Assembly (NCBI GenBank): GCA_037576215.1 | Contig: JBANDB010000013.1 | Location: forward strand, 744,001-808,000 | DNA from: Armillaria gallica | Taxonomy: Eukaryota > Basidiomycota > Agaricomycetes > Agaricales > Physalacriaceae | Direction of reading: 5' to 3' | Length of the DNA: 64,000 nucleotides | Shown here: piece by piece, positions 11,694 through 22,064 of the stretch | How positions within the stretch are numbered: position 1 is the stretch's first letter | Layout: each line of letters starts with the position of its first letter | Notes under the pieces: model-generated | What the model was told of the DNA's origin: nothing | Seen by the model: only the letters and a program-made list of their open reading frames with translations | Database searches by the model: none | Translations under genes and position numbers: made by a program

Positions 11694-12412
11694 ATGGGAC
11701 CTACACATTGTGAGTATGCTTTTATGCGCTAATCCCAGACTCACCCTCTGCAGATCTGTCGATACCTCTTGGCCAAATACACCCAGATTTCCACGCCAGA
11801 ATTGCCAATCTCCATGCCGCCCTCATTGTCCCCCTACACCAGACTCTACGCTAGACTTTACGCTCCTCGCAGGCCCTCAACGTGTGCACCTCACCCTCGG
11901 CATCATGAACCTCACCCACGAGTCTCTTCCAACTGGGCTCGACATCCTTCACCGTCTCCCGACACTCCTCCCGCTCACAGACGTGCCTCCGACTATCACC
12001 CTTGACACGCTCGACGTCCTCGAGAGGGAATCCCACCGTCGTGCCCACGTTTTATGGATTGGGCCCATCTCAGCCTGAACCCTTGTTCATCCAAATAAAC
12101 CTGATATTCCATGACGAGGGTTTCATCACTGACACTCGTCCTCTCAAGCTGCACATGACGCTCACGAACAGCACCTACAGAAGACACAGGACGAAACGTA
12201 CTCAGCTGTTCGAATACGATAATATATCGCGGCGGGCTGGTAGACTGGAATGTTTCGGCGCGCAGGAGAGTGAGTACGCTGAGCTCCCGATGACTGTTAC
12301 GATGGGCTCGTACGATGCACCAAGAGTTCATCTGTGCAAGATGGGAAGCTGGGATACAGACAGCGTGTATGACAGTTGTGGCAGCGCCCCATTGCGCAAG
12401 GAGCTCATCTGA
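11694..12412 (+). pseudogene. 2H phosphoesterase (AKAP7/ASCC1-like), relic 1, best 5' and 3' ends
   Basis: The first exon 11694-11709 (MGPTH) splices over a 44-nt intron (11710-11753) to give THYLSIPLGQ and FHARIANLHAAL, the usual N-terminus of AKAP7/ASCC1-type 2H phosphoesterases. Both HxT signatures are present: HLTLG at 11887 and HMTL at 12152, as is the late HLCKMGSWDTDSVYDSCGS block before the stop at 12412. 2H enzymes hydrolyse 2'-5' or cyclic phosphodiester bonds in RNA using these two histidines. Two frameshifts, near 11840 (a 2-nt gain compared with other copies) and near 12064 (a 1-nt gain), prevent one continuous frame. It is upstream of DUF6535 copy 1 and has four sister relics farther right. 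Confidence 0.65.
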
Positions 12413-12815
12413 GTTACTACTATTCCCTGCCATCACCTCTTTGGAATGCCTCTCGGCATCACTCATCGTCTCCTATTAGATCGACGTGGCCGATACACAT
12501 GTGTCAAGCTCATACCCTTGCACCACATATACTGCCCAGCGCGCTGTACGGATAATGTAAATACCTCTTGAATGGACGGGGCATCCATTCATCTTCGATG
12601 TCTCCATCGAGGTCGTCTAATTCTTGGTGAAGGTCAGAGGGAGTCGCTGTTAGAAGGATATCTGGTCGAATGCGCTTGGTGGCAACTTCCTCAGGCAAAT
12701 TTGAACAAGTATGGAACTGAGGCAAGTCGTTCACTGGAGCCATCGTCGTCGATCCTGGAGCTGAAGTCTTTCTAGACGCAAAGTAGCTCTTCTCCACTAA
12801 CTCAAGAAATGGTTG
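12413..12815. other. Repeat-derived segment downstream of relic 1
   Basis: Matches the segments that follow the other 2H relics (about 18.65, 37.3 and 46.3 kb), including the run TTAGATCGACGTGGCCGATA. A minus-strand peptide LPEEVATKRIRPDILLTATP is shared with about 37.8 kb. No family was recognised and no continuous gene can be assembled. Confidence 0.4.
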
Positions 12816-12819
12816 ACTA

Positions 12820-13225
12820 CATCTTACCTTCTGACATTCCCATGCTCCGGTTGTGGTCGCTTGTCTGTTGCTCGAGCCTGTGAGCACTTGTTCCGAGGGG
12901 TAGACATCCGGGCATCGCAATGCCAATCTTCCCACGATCTATGCCTCGTTTCGCCGGATATAGCGCATACAGTCGAATCGCTGACCGGAGTCACATCCGG
13001 AGAGGAAGGCGGCGTCCCTTTATACCTCATTCTGCAATCTCTACCTCACTTGGAGAAGATGGTAACCACTTGTACCGAGATGGGGCCAGTGTTCCGGGAA
13101 ACCATATCCAACCTTACTCATCTTCGTCGATTGGCACCAGTCTTCTCTCGATATGCACCCTCTGTTCCCTGGTGTCGACTCGCGTGGAGGAGCTATGTTT
13201 CACTGATAAGTTTGTGAGCGACGAT
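12820..13225 (+). pseudogene. F-box-associated LRR fragment
   Basis: The frame contains LPHLEKMVTTCTE, then TISNLTHLRRLAPVFSRYAP, typical of the leucine-rich region of mushroom F-box proteins. A homologous piece lies at about 53.7-54.05 kb with SSLTHLRQLALVFPRYAPSI. No F-box precedes either on the same strand. The frame shifts after WCRLAWRSY in both copies, so both are relics of one ancestral block. Confidence 0.45.
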
Positions 13226-13289
13226 GTTTGCTGGCATGGAACTAGGGTCCAGTTTCTCACTTTCAAGGGATCCTTTCGATCAACTGAAT

Positions 13290-13760
13290 ACTAGAGAATG
13301 TCGGATCTTGTTTGGCACTGGTAAACGCGGCTCATTCAATCTCCATATACCCAGGGCTGTCAATGGTATGTTCAAATACGCCTCGCAACACAACCAACTC
13401 GTCCCGGTAAATCGCACGCCCGAGTCAAAGACGGAGTAACCTGTTTTGTGTCGATACTCCCTGTACAGAGAGATATTTTCAACAAAGAAACATGAACTTG
13501 ATCCAGGTTGCGAATGTGGACATGGGGATAATGAACTGCAGCAGAACGACAATTTGACTCCCCTGTTAGCTGCAGCGGTGGAGGATGCCACATCCCGAAT
13601 ACCGAAGAGAATCTGGCAGTCCACCTTGAGTGTTATGGTGCAAGCCATGCCTTAGGTATTGTGAATATACACAGGACGGTGTACAGATACCCTTGGGTCA
13701 CAGGAAGGGCGAGCTTTCTGTTCAATGAAACATTTTCATCCTAAGCGACTCTGGGAGCTT
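13290..13760 (-). pseudogene. Decayed F-box protein fragment
   Basis: The minus strand carries TITLKVDCQILFGIRDV and TAAANRGVK, matching in shifted frames the F-box ORF at 9178-9741 (TITFKVDYMIVPDSLRYS, SITANRGIES). A near-identical fragment lies at 21720-22060. Frameshifts make it non-coding. Confidence 0.5.
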
Positions 13761-13812
13761 TTTAGTCAGGAGATATTCCCTTCGTCGATGTTATGTCTTC
13801 CAATGGCCGCTA

Positions 13813-14160
13813 TTGACGACTATGCGTTCAAGTTTTCTTGGACCAAAGGCCGCAAGCATGATGGAACATGATCGATTGATCATCGATGTAACTAATGTAG
13901 CGGCTGAATTGAGGGCTGTGAGACTCGTGGAGGTAGCACCAATTTCTTTCCGAGGATATGAATCTTCGCAGGAAGAGTTGGTAGTAGTTCAAGTTGAACT
14001 TCAGCACAGGTTACCCGAGACCGTTCAGCAACGTGATCTGTCCGTTGCCACCGGGAACAAAGGAAATCGAATTGATACCTACTCGATAACCTACCACCAC
14101 CATCACCACCATGAGATGGATTCCCAGTCGAGCACCTCATCAAGCAACTCCACACAACAC
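13813..14160 (+). pseudogene. FunK1-like leader fragment truncated at block junction
   Basis: Nearly the same as 23122-23421: both share the EELVVVQVEL and HRLPETV segments, a poly-His run and the MDSQSS start. In this copy similarity stops right after the ACACAACAC sequence at about 14160, where the block that precedes DUF6535 genes begins. The kinase-type part is therefore absent. Confidence 0.6.
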
Positions 14161-14449
14161 TATAATTGATGTAAATAGATAGCAAGTAAATGAATATGTG
14201 TTTTATTGATTACTATCGACGTACAATGATACACACCGACAATAGTCTATGAGCATCGATGGGTATCCATGGGCGACGATCGCAAAACCATGGGATGTCC
14301 CATTCTTAGCGAGCTATAGAGCTCCATAGATTTCTCGACTGGTATCGCTGCCTACGCACCCAAGCCTACGGACTTTTGACTGGGGCTGACCGTGGGAGAG
14401 AAAATGTAGACGCATAAGGTGCTTTACACGTGGCTTCCACCCTCCAGCC
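14161..14449 (+). promoter_or_regulatory. Upstream block of DUF6535 copy 1
   Basis: The sequence from TATAATTGATGTAAATAG to the ATG recurs upstream of copies 3 (32936-33231) and 6 (split by a transposon), and its right part upstream of copy 5. The last 60 bp hold the shared box GAAAATGTAGACGCATAAG (14399-14417), seen upstream of all six copies as GAGGAAATGTAGACGCTTAAG-like sequence, so it is the best candidate core promoter or 5' UTR element. Confidence 0.45.
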
Positions 14450-17267
14450 ATGCCATCTGCTCATACCGTCCAGGACAATGTCAACGACACCCACTCATTG
14501 GCGTCTGACACTTCTGAGGATGAAGCTCATTCAATGATCTCCCGGGATCATGATCCAGAGGTCGAGAATTTGACGTCTCATTCCCGGCGTCGACGACGCA
14601 AGACGAGGCGCAGGACAATGGGTATGGAACGTCCTGAGTATATCAACAAAGGTACCTATATTCTTCCCTTCCATGGACGCCTGTCTCATGAAGAGCTTAG
14701 GGAATGATCCATTTGACTACGAAAAGAAATTTACAGAGGATAAGCGGTACGAGGAGCTGGGGTCAGCTGCCAGGGTGTGGAGAATATACCTTGAAGAATG
14801 TGCTGCATCTGATGGTGAGATGGTGGAAGGGTGGAGAGACGGTCTAGATGTTCTCCTCGTCTTTGTGAGTACAATTGTCCTGGAATTGAGAATCCCTTCA
14901 TTGATAGAAGAGAAGGCTGGTCTTTTCTCGGCGGTTGTCACAACATTTGTCGCTCAGACATCACAAAGTCTCCAGGTTGACTACGGCGAGGTTACCGCCT
15001 CACTTTTAATCGAGCTCATCAATGTCCAACGTTCAGCATCGAATGGTTCCCTCGTAAACGATGTCCCCCGTTCAGACCTCGCTTTTCATCCCTCGACGTC
15101 CGACTCGTGGGTCAATGGCTTATGGTTCACCAGTCTCTCCCTGAGTCTCACTGCTGCTCTGTTCGCTGTTTTGACAAAGCAGTGGATCCACCAGTACTTG
15201 TCTGTGCCTTCAGGAACACCTCGGGACAGATGCCATGTGCGTCAATTTCGTTACATGGGTCTGGAGAAATGGCGTGTGGGATTCATTATCGGACTCCTTC
15301 CTGTCTTAATGAGCGCATCGCTAGCTGTATTCCTTGTGGGACTGGTTCTTTTTATCGTCCCCTTGCGCGTGTCTATTGCTAGTGTTGTTGGAGCGATCAC
15401 CTCTATATCATTTTCCGCCTATATTGTCACCAACTTCCTTCCAATCGTATTTCCCTCATGCCCTTACAAGACTCCGCTGTCACAATACATGTTTCCTCTC
15501 TACGCCTATATACGGCGGTTAATTCTTCGATCTCCCACTGCTCTCACGCTCAGGGAGGCTGAGAGTACGACTGTCCGCGATAGTGCCGATGAAATGGATG
15601 TGCAGGCACTTGTCTGGCTTATTAACATGTCGTCGAACCCCAGTGTGGAGAACATTGTGATAGAATCCACAAGTGCTTTGCCGCTCAAGTCTGTGGGTTC
15701 TTTCAAGCGCCATATGGACCATACGGATGTCCCTTTTGCATGTACGCAAGCCCTTAAATGCCTTTTCCGCGAACCAGATGTATCTGTGCACGAAAGTAAA
15801 GTGGACCGTCTCATTCGAGCCACCCTCCGCTTCACAGGCGATCTCGATCTTTGCATGCCTCAACCCGCCAAAGACTGCTTCTCCCCTACCCTTTACGCAG
15901 ACCTTCTGTGTATTCAGCTGGGTTATAAAGAGGAGGCCTTGGAACTGGTCATGTCCAACCTGATAGCCTCAGATGATGATGACCATACTCTTCGCTTACA
16001 GCCTATAATATGGGCACATCTTCTTCAGCGGATCATATCCAGTGATTCCAGTCCTGATAAACTCGCGGTGATGCAGATGCTGTTCACTGAGATACCATCG
16101 CTCTATTGGAAGGCCGACAATGTTCCCACTACCTATGCCCTCGAGAGTTTCGGAATGAAAATCCCCTCCGAATCTGACAATGGCGAAGTGACCCTTCGGA
16201 TGGCAATTCAGAGGTCTTTGTACATATATGTCGCTGAGGACATACTTCACTATTACTTGCTTTTTGAGCACGCCATTTTCCGCCAGGATGACAGAGACGT
16301 AATTTTCTTTCAGTATTCGCGACTCCGTTTTCTCTTGAGCATGGCCGGCTCACGCTCTATGCGAAGCATGGCCGCTGACTCACGCTTTATGCGAAGCATA
16401 CCCGCCTCCTCCTTCGCTTCTAATCAAAGTTTGTTCATCACGATAGTGGAAAGCATTGGTAGCCTCGTGGATATTGCATCACCCCATAAGGATAACGATA
16501 ATCGCCACACTGTTCTGGAGTTTCTATACACGTTGGTCACCTCGGTCGAATTCGACGATCCTTTAACCCTCCTTGAACAATCATCTGCCTTGACGATGTT
16601 CTTTCGTGTTCTAAATTCCACATCCTCTCGCCCACCATGCCTCCAGAAAGATTGGTGCACGCCGCAACTGGCCACTAAATTTGTCCGAATCGCGTTGAAG
16701 GACTCCGGTAGTCCTACCCATGAACTAGGTACCTATTTGATCCAGCACACTTCCTTCACAAACGAGACATTGGCTTCTTTCGTATCGGATCTCTTTGAAG
16801 AATTGCGCACAGAGATCAACGGTTATGCTCTATGGATATTTTTGCGCCTGATTATCACCGGACTGGGATCCGAAGATTTGGGTGTTCATATAGGCCAGCA
16901 ATCACTGGAATATTTGCACAAGCCCGACAATCTGTTCACTTCTTGCACTACCCTCATGGAGTGGAATGACACCCGGACTCTTCGTTGTCTCGCTCTCCTC
17001 CATCCCGAACACCATTCCTGGCCCGGCTGTCTACAGCGGCTGGAAGACTCTGAATTGGAAGAATCACTAGTCGCCGATTTGAATGCGTTTATCCAAGCTG
17101 GGTGTGTGGGTGCATTTGGGGAGGATGACACGGCATCTTCTCATGGAGGGAATGACAGGGCTCTGCTGCATCTCTGGTTAACGGTGCGGCATAGGGTCCA
17201 GCGGTTCATTACAGGAAAGCCTCGTCGTGAGGGGATAGAATCGTCGAGTAATGACAATAGAGTGTAG
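14450..17267 (+). CDS. DUF6535 membrane protein, copy 1 (intact, 905 aa)
   Basis: Exons 14450-14651, 14701-14864 and 14916-17267 join in phase. Intron 1 is 49 nt (phase 1, making Gly68), intron 2 is 51 nt (phase 0). The N-terminus is acidic and then carries an Arg cluster (SRRRRRKTRRR, residues 45-55). The DUF6535 region spans about residues 69-305: GNDPFDYEKKF, VEGWRDGLDVLLVF|AGLFSAVV (first membrane segment near 119-140), SWVNGLWFTSLSLSLTAALF and KQWIHQYL (second, 188-210), then two more hydrophobic segments at about 243-272 and 275-302. The remaining 600 residues look helical and repeat-like with no recognised domain. DUF6535 is a lineage-expanded basidiomycete domain of unknown function. 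No lesion is present. Two 30-nt coding repeats lie at 16347-16406. Confidence 0.85.
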
Positions 17268-18050
17268 TCTACGTGATCAATCTTATACTACATAATACTT
17301 CAGAGAGTGTGCACAGCATATTGAGAATTTGAGACGGAGCACTAACTGAGTCTCCACTTCGTCATCCGCGCATGTGATGTTTCCTCGCCCAGGTTGCCCG
17401 TCATTCTCAAACAAGTTACCTGCCCGGAACTGGTCGCCACAGCCATGCCAGTACTGAGCACGTCAGAGAAGGGGGTAGGACTATCAGCTTTCCGTGATTT
17501 GTAGGTCCTCACATCGAGGCGTCGAATATTGTCGTCATGGTCGAATCAGTACATGCCTGAAGGTAAAGTGGCCCTGACATTGGCTCAGGTAGCGGAGCTT
17601 GGAACTAATCATGTATCAACGTCGAACTTGGTTATTTACGTCAACCACAAGCACCGCGCTTGAACGTTTTAACGGTCGTCTTGGAACCACTTCCTGTGAG
17701 TAAATTCTACTACCACTCGGGGAAATTGCAAGCTTTCAACGGGCCGCTTCAGATATGTACCGACTCGCATGCACAAGGACGAAGAGGTCCTCAGAGTCCT
17801 GACTCAGGATAATTGTCGACACGAAAAAAAGCTAATATCGGAATCATACTCGCTCAACAATTGGCTGGTTTTATTGTCGGTCCCACATCTCTAGTGAGGC
17901 CTGTGCTGATAGTGAGAGATCTCTGTTCCAACATCGGTCTTTCTTTCAGGAATGTTGTGGTGTGAGAAAGAGTGCATCTGTATAAAGAGATTACATCGAT
18001 GCGATGATTGCAGCTTCTTCCCAGTGGAAGTGAGCCAGTCTCGACTCACC
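17268..18050. repeat. Conserved 3' flank of DUF6535 unit 1
   Basis: Begins with TAGTCTACGTGATCAAT at the stop codon and is shared with the flanks at 28243, 36081 and 44934. The minus strand in other copies encodes a peptide SCSDRVIDVMISLYRRAL; this copy has lost that frame. A TATAAAGAGATTACATCGATG motif near 17980 is conserved in all and precedes the 2H relic. Confidence 0.6.
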
Positions 18051-18660
18051 CGTTACAGTTCTGTTGATACCTCTGTCAAACACTCGCGCCAGAGTCTCCG
18101 ATTTCCATGCCGCCTTCAGCCTTCCTACTTCAGACTCAACGCGTACACCTCACCCTCGGTCATGAACCTTACCCCCGAGTCTCTTCCAACTGCGCTCAAC
18201 CTCCACCGTCTCCCGACACTGCTCCCGCTCACAAACGTGTCCCCGACGATCACCCTCGACATCCAAGACGTCCTCAAGAGGGAATCCCGCCGTCGTGCCC
18301 ACATTTTGTGGTTTGGCACGTCTCAGCCGAACCTCTGTTGACTCAAATAAACCTGATATTCCGTGACGAGGGCTTTATTACCGACACGCGTCCTTTCAAG
18401 TTGCACATGACGCTCATGAACAGCACCTACGGAAGACCCAGGATCAGCCGTTCATATATTATGGCAGGCTAGTATGTTAGAGTGTTTCGGCGCAGGAGAG
18501 CGAGTAAGCTGAGTTCCCGAGGTCTGTTTCGATGGGGCTGTACGATTCGCCAAGAGTTCATCTGCGCAAGATGGGATGCTGGGATGCAGACAGCGCGTAT
18601 GTCAGCTGTGGCAGCGCGCCATTGTGCAAGGAGCTCGTCTGAGCTACTGCCTTTCCTCGC
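18051..18660 (+). pseudogene. 2H phosphoesterase (AKAP7/ASCC1-like), relic 2
   Basis: Contains the first HxT motif (cac at 18146, reading HLTLG) and the second (cac at 18404, KLHMTLMNSTY), plus INLIFRDEGFITDTRPF between them. A deletion after HLTLG changes the frame, a 1-nt loss in the SQPEPL segment at about 18332 changes it again, and the first exon with MGPTH is absent. A short HLRKMGCWDADSAYVSCGS block is recognisable near 18560-18620 in another frame. Confidence 0.6.
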
Positions 18661-18949
18661 CGCCGCCTCTTTGGAATGTCGCTCGGCGTCTCTCATGTCT
18701 TCCCCCGCGCTACTATTAGATCGACGTGGCCGATACATACGTGTCAAGCTCATGCCCTTTCACCACATATGCTATCCAGCGCGCTGTACGGATAATGGTT
18801 CAAATACCGCTACCTCTTGATTGGCCGCGGCATCCGTTCATCTTCGATATCTCCGTCGAGGTCGTTTCGGCGTAGAGAGGGAATTGTGGAGAGTCTCTGG
18901 GTCTCCTCTTTGATATCGCGCGAAGTGGGCGGGTCGCTTATACTGATGT

Positions 18950-19320
18950 TGCTAGACAAGGACGTTATAAGATAGTCGCGCACTGGGCAGCCGTTCCCAT
19001 CTCCTGCCGCCGTGGTGCTACATCATTCTTTTCCAACACGTTGGTCATTCGCTTCGCATTTCTCCATCGAACCTTCATTCGTACAGGAAACCCCGACGCC
19101 GATGTCTATTGAGGAAATATCAATTTGACTCTGGAGCTCGGTTATAAATCCTGTCTGTCCCAACACTCGTAAACACTATAGTCCGCTAGCATTTCATCCC
19201 TATCAGGAGTCGACTCTCCTTCGGTGGTGTACCGTTTAGTGAATATCTGCTGGGTGACCATTCAAACTGCGCTTCGCATATCCTCATTCCGTTTGACTTC
19301 TACTCTCCTACAACTTGAAG
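18950..19320 (+). pseudogene. Fragment shared with 54283-54612
   Basis: Follows the 2H relic block and matches the sequence after the LRR relic at 54.28 kb (for example CCTGCCGCC..GGTGCTACATCAT and GTCTATTGAGGAAATATCAA). The coding frame is broken. It probably belonged to the C-terminal part of the F-box/LRR block. Confidence 0.35.
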
Positions 19321-19891
19321 TTCTCGGGAAACCGTTAGTCCGCTGACGAGTGCATCAACGTCTCCAGTAGCCGAAGTCAGCGAATGGCAGCCTCGGACTC
19401 TATGTGATGGCATGTTGGTGTGAGCTCGAGCTGACATCCAGGGCAGAGAAGCGAGGGATAATCCATGGTCGATGGTTAGGTGGACATTTACCTTGTACCG
19501 AACTTCCAGGTCCCAACAGGCGTAAGTTTCGAGCATAAACTGGCTCTGCTCACTCAGTATGATTAGCATTGAACCAGAGATACTTATACACTGTATGGTT
19601 AAATAAGCATTGGTCCTTATCGATTATCTTTTGGGGAAAAAGGAAGTATTGTTTACAGTTCTGGGGGGCTATATGCGAATGAACCCAGCTTCATTCTCGT
19701 CTCAACACTCTTCGATAAAACACTAAGGAATGTTAAATATAATGATAGAGACGGAGATTCGTAAGCCAGTACGATATCCGATGCAGTATATGAACTACAA
19801 TTGAATCCTATAAAAGATTCAACTGAAAGGTATATGGAGAGTATGAAAAACCCGTGCAATCTCTTCTTAACTTGATGTCATCACCATCTCT
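19321..19891. other. Spacer, nothing recognised
   Basis: Short frames only, on both strands. The right part should include the 3' untranslated region of the minus-strand expansin-like gene. Confidence 0.3.
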
Positions 19892-20497
19892 TTAAGCCCA
19901 ATCCCAATCTACTCCAGTGAGGCGCCCAAGGGAGGTACTGGCGAGTTGCGAAAAAGCATTGGGAGTAAAGTCCAGGTCATACATTCCGGCGCATCCCTCG
20001 CATCTGTCTGTGACCATGACCGTAACCGACTTTCCTCCGTCTACATGAACCAAATAATTGAGACCCGCCAGTCATAAAGGAAGAAATACATACAGGTCGC
20101 AACCAGTTGCTTGCCGCAAATCGGGTTCCTACACAGCGGCATGAGTTGAAAGAGGTCAAATGAGTTACGAGTTAGAGTCGTACGAGCTGGGGTCCGCGGT
20201 AGCACCACTTGTCTGTGGTATCAGCCGCGGGAAGGAGAGGTTGAGAAACAGACGTACGGATACGAGTCGTACAACAGATACGAGACCGCTACGCTCATGT
20301 CCGACGCGGTGTTGGTTACACCACAGGGTCCTAGTCCCGGAAGGTAATAAGTAGCTGTATAGATTAGTGGGTCAAAATTTTCAGAACAAGTCATGATAAC
20401 TCTCACCTTCACCAACGTTGGCCCGGGGAACCAGCGGAAGGGCAGCAGCGAGAAGGGCAGAGACAGAAAGGAAGGCGAGGATTCTTGGGAAGAACAT
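19892..20497 (-). CDS. Secreted expansin/RlpA-like (double-psi beta-barrel) protein, 5 exons
   Basis: Exons 20497-20407, 20354-20258, 20207-20169, 20128-20094 and 20040-19892 join in phase to 136 residues; introns are 52, 50, 40 and 53 nt, all GT-AG. Residues 1 to about 20 are a signal peptide (MFFPRILAFLSVSALLAAAL). The mature part reads ATYYLPGLGPCGVTNTASDM, then SYPGATADP, NPICGKQLVATY, and VTVMVTDRCEGCAGMYDLDF near the C-terminus: the Cys pattern and TDRC...DLDFTP block of small fungal expansin-like/barwin-like proteins. Such proteins are secreted and loosen or bind cell-wall polysaccharide without a full catalytic dyad. The length is normal and there is no lesion. It is single-copy in the window despite sitting among duplicated relics. 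Confidence 0.85.
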
Positions 20498-21719
20498 CGT
20501 GGTATAGTGCAGTGAGGTGGTATAAATGCAAGGAACGAATGTGGAGGGTGAAGCGAGTGTGTAGGGTGTATTTCTGCCATCGTTGAGGAATATGGTCGAA
20601 TTTATGTGCGCCCAAAAGGCCCGTGTTTACGACCACCTTGTGTCACCCCGCGCGAAACATGGTCCCTAATCACGGGAGTCGGTAGGTCGCATGAGGTCGC
20701 ATCAAGAGATGAAAACAAATGTATTGTTGAGATGACGAGCTGAGCGGGAGGCGGGACGCCCGTTGTTTCCTGAAAATGCATTTCATCATGCGTTAACATC
20801 GCAACAGAGGTCGGCAGTAGTGGACAGACCGTCTCTGACACAGGGCGCCTCGTCTTCATCGGCGATAGACATGAAAACGGCTCGTCTATTGAATGTGGCA
20901 ACATGACAACGGTAAGGACACGGACCATCAAAACTTGGGCGGCTCGGGAGTCACCACGCCACCCCAAGCCGTCTAATTTACGGGAGGCAAACATCCACAC
21001 TGTGATCCTACCGGGCGCATGAACATTGAACATTCTTGTTTGAAGGTCCGGAATTTCTTCCAGAAACTTGGATAACGGGTGCAAGCACATGCGCGGATAA
21101 CCATGGCACCGGGGATGAAACAATGGTAGGTCTCGATCCGCTCTACAGACTGAAAGCCTGCTTGTCCAAGAATCGTGTGATCCAGTACTTGTCAAGTGCC
21201 GAGTAGCGACATACGGTGTTTGAGTCTTGAAACACCGCCACGTGACTCATCCGAAGAGTCGTGCAGGTGCATGGGGGAAACTGAGAGGGCCGATTACTCT
21301 AGTGGACTGAGAGAGCTGACGCAGGATGGACAGTGAGCCGGACATGTTGGGTGTCAGAGAGTCTGGTTAAAACGACGGCAATAGTAGATTCGAGCAACAG
21401 TATCTCTGGAACTTGTTAGAGACGTAGACCGGCCCCTTCACAGTGATGATAAGTACTCGCCATACAACCGTATTGAGTGTGCAGAACGCGGATCAAAGGC
21501 AGAGAGTTGTGTACTTATAATTTGAATTTTGCTGGTGCTGTCGTTTTGAGCTTTTGGGCTGTAAAAAAAAAAAAAGAAACGAAGCGTTATGCGTGCCTAT
21601 TGTCGAACGTAAGGACAAAGAGATGTAGGAAGCGCGGAACAACAAAAAATATGCTCTTTGACACCTAATGACCAGTTCCTGGTACGTGGAATCCAGAATG
21701 GAGGCAGGATAGTCCCCAA
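20498..21719. other. Spacer, no supported gene
   Basis: A 197-residue minus frame (20602-21195) has no motif or splice partner and biased composition. A poly-A run lies near 21561. The promoter of the expansin-like gene should lie in the first few hundred bases. Confidence 0.3.
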
Positions 21720-22060
21720 CACAGCACATAGTTCTACAGAGACATATTTGCAACAAAGAAACACGAACTTGATCCAAGTTCCGAATGTGGACCTTGGGAT
21801 AATGAACTGTGGCAGAACGACGATTTGACTCCCCTGTTAGCTGCAGCAGTGGAGGATGTCACATCCCGGATACCGAAGAGAATCTGGCAGTCCATCTTGA
21901 GTGTTATGGTGCGAGCCATATCTTAGGTATTGCGAATATGGACAGAACGGTGTACAGATACCCTTGGGTCACAGGAAGGGCGAGCTTTCTGTTCAATGAA
22001 GCCTTTTCGTCCTAAGCAACTCTGGGAGCTTTTCAATGAGGAGATATTCCCTTCGTCGAT
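21720..22060 (-). pseudogene. Decayed F-box fragment, second copy
   Basis: The minus strand reads RTITLKMDCQILFGIRDV and TAAANRGVK, almost the same as the fragment at 13.3-13.7 kb, and is followed by the same sequence toward 22050. It joins directly to block C at about 22065. Confidence 0.5.
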
Positions 22061-22064
22061 GATA

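Noticed and set aside
11710..12078. Single-frame reading of the 2H relic beginning within intron 1
   Set aside because: The frame starts inside a GT-AG intron and lacks the THYLSIPL N-terminus; the spliced start at 11694 fits the family.
14097..14114. Six consecutive His codons resembling a vector tag
   Set aside because: The run is CAC/CAT mixed, also present with changes at 23.36 kb, and lies in a native duplicated leader, so it is not vector sequence.
20602..21195. 197-residue minus-strand open frame
   Set aside because: No motif, no homologous copy in the window and no splice extension; composition is Met-, Cys- and Arg-rich like a chance frame.
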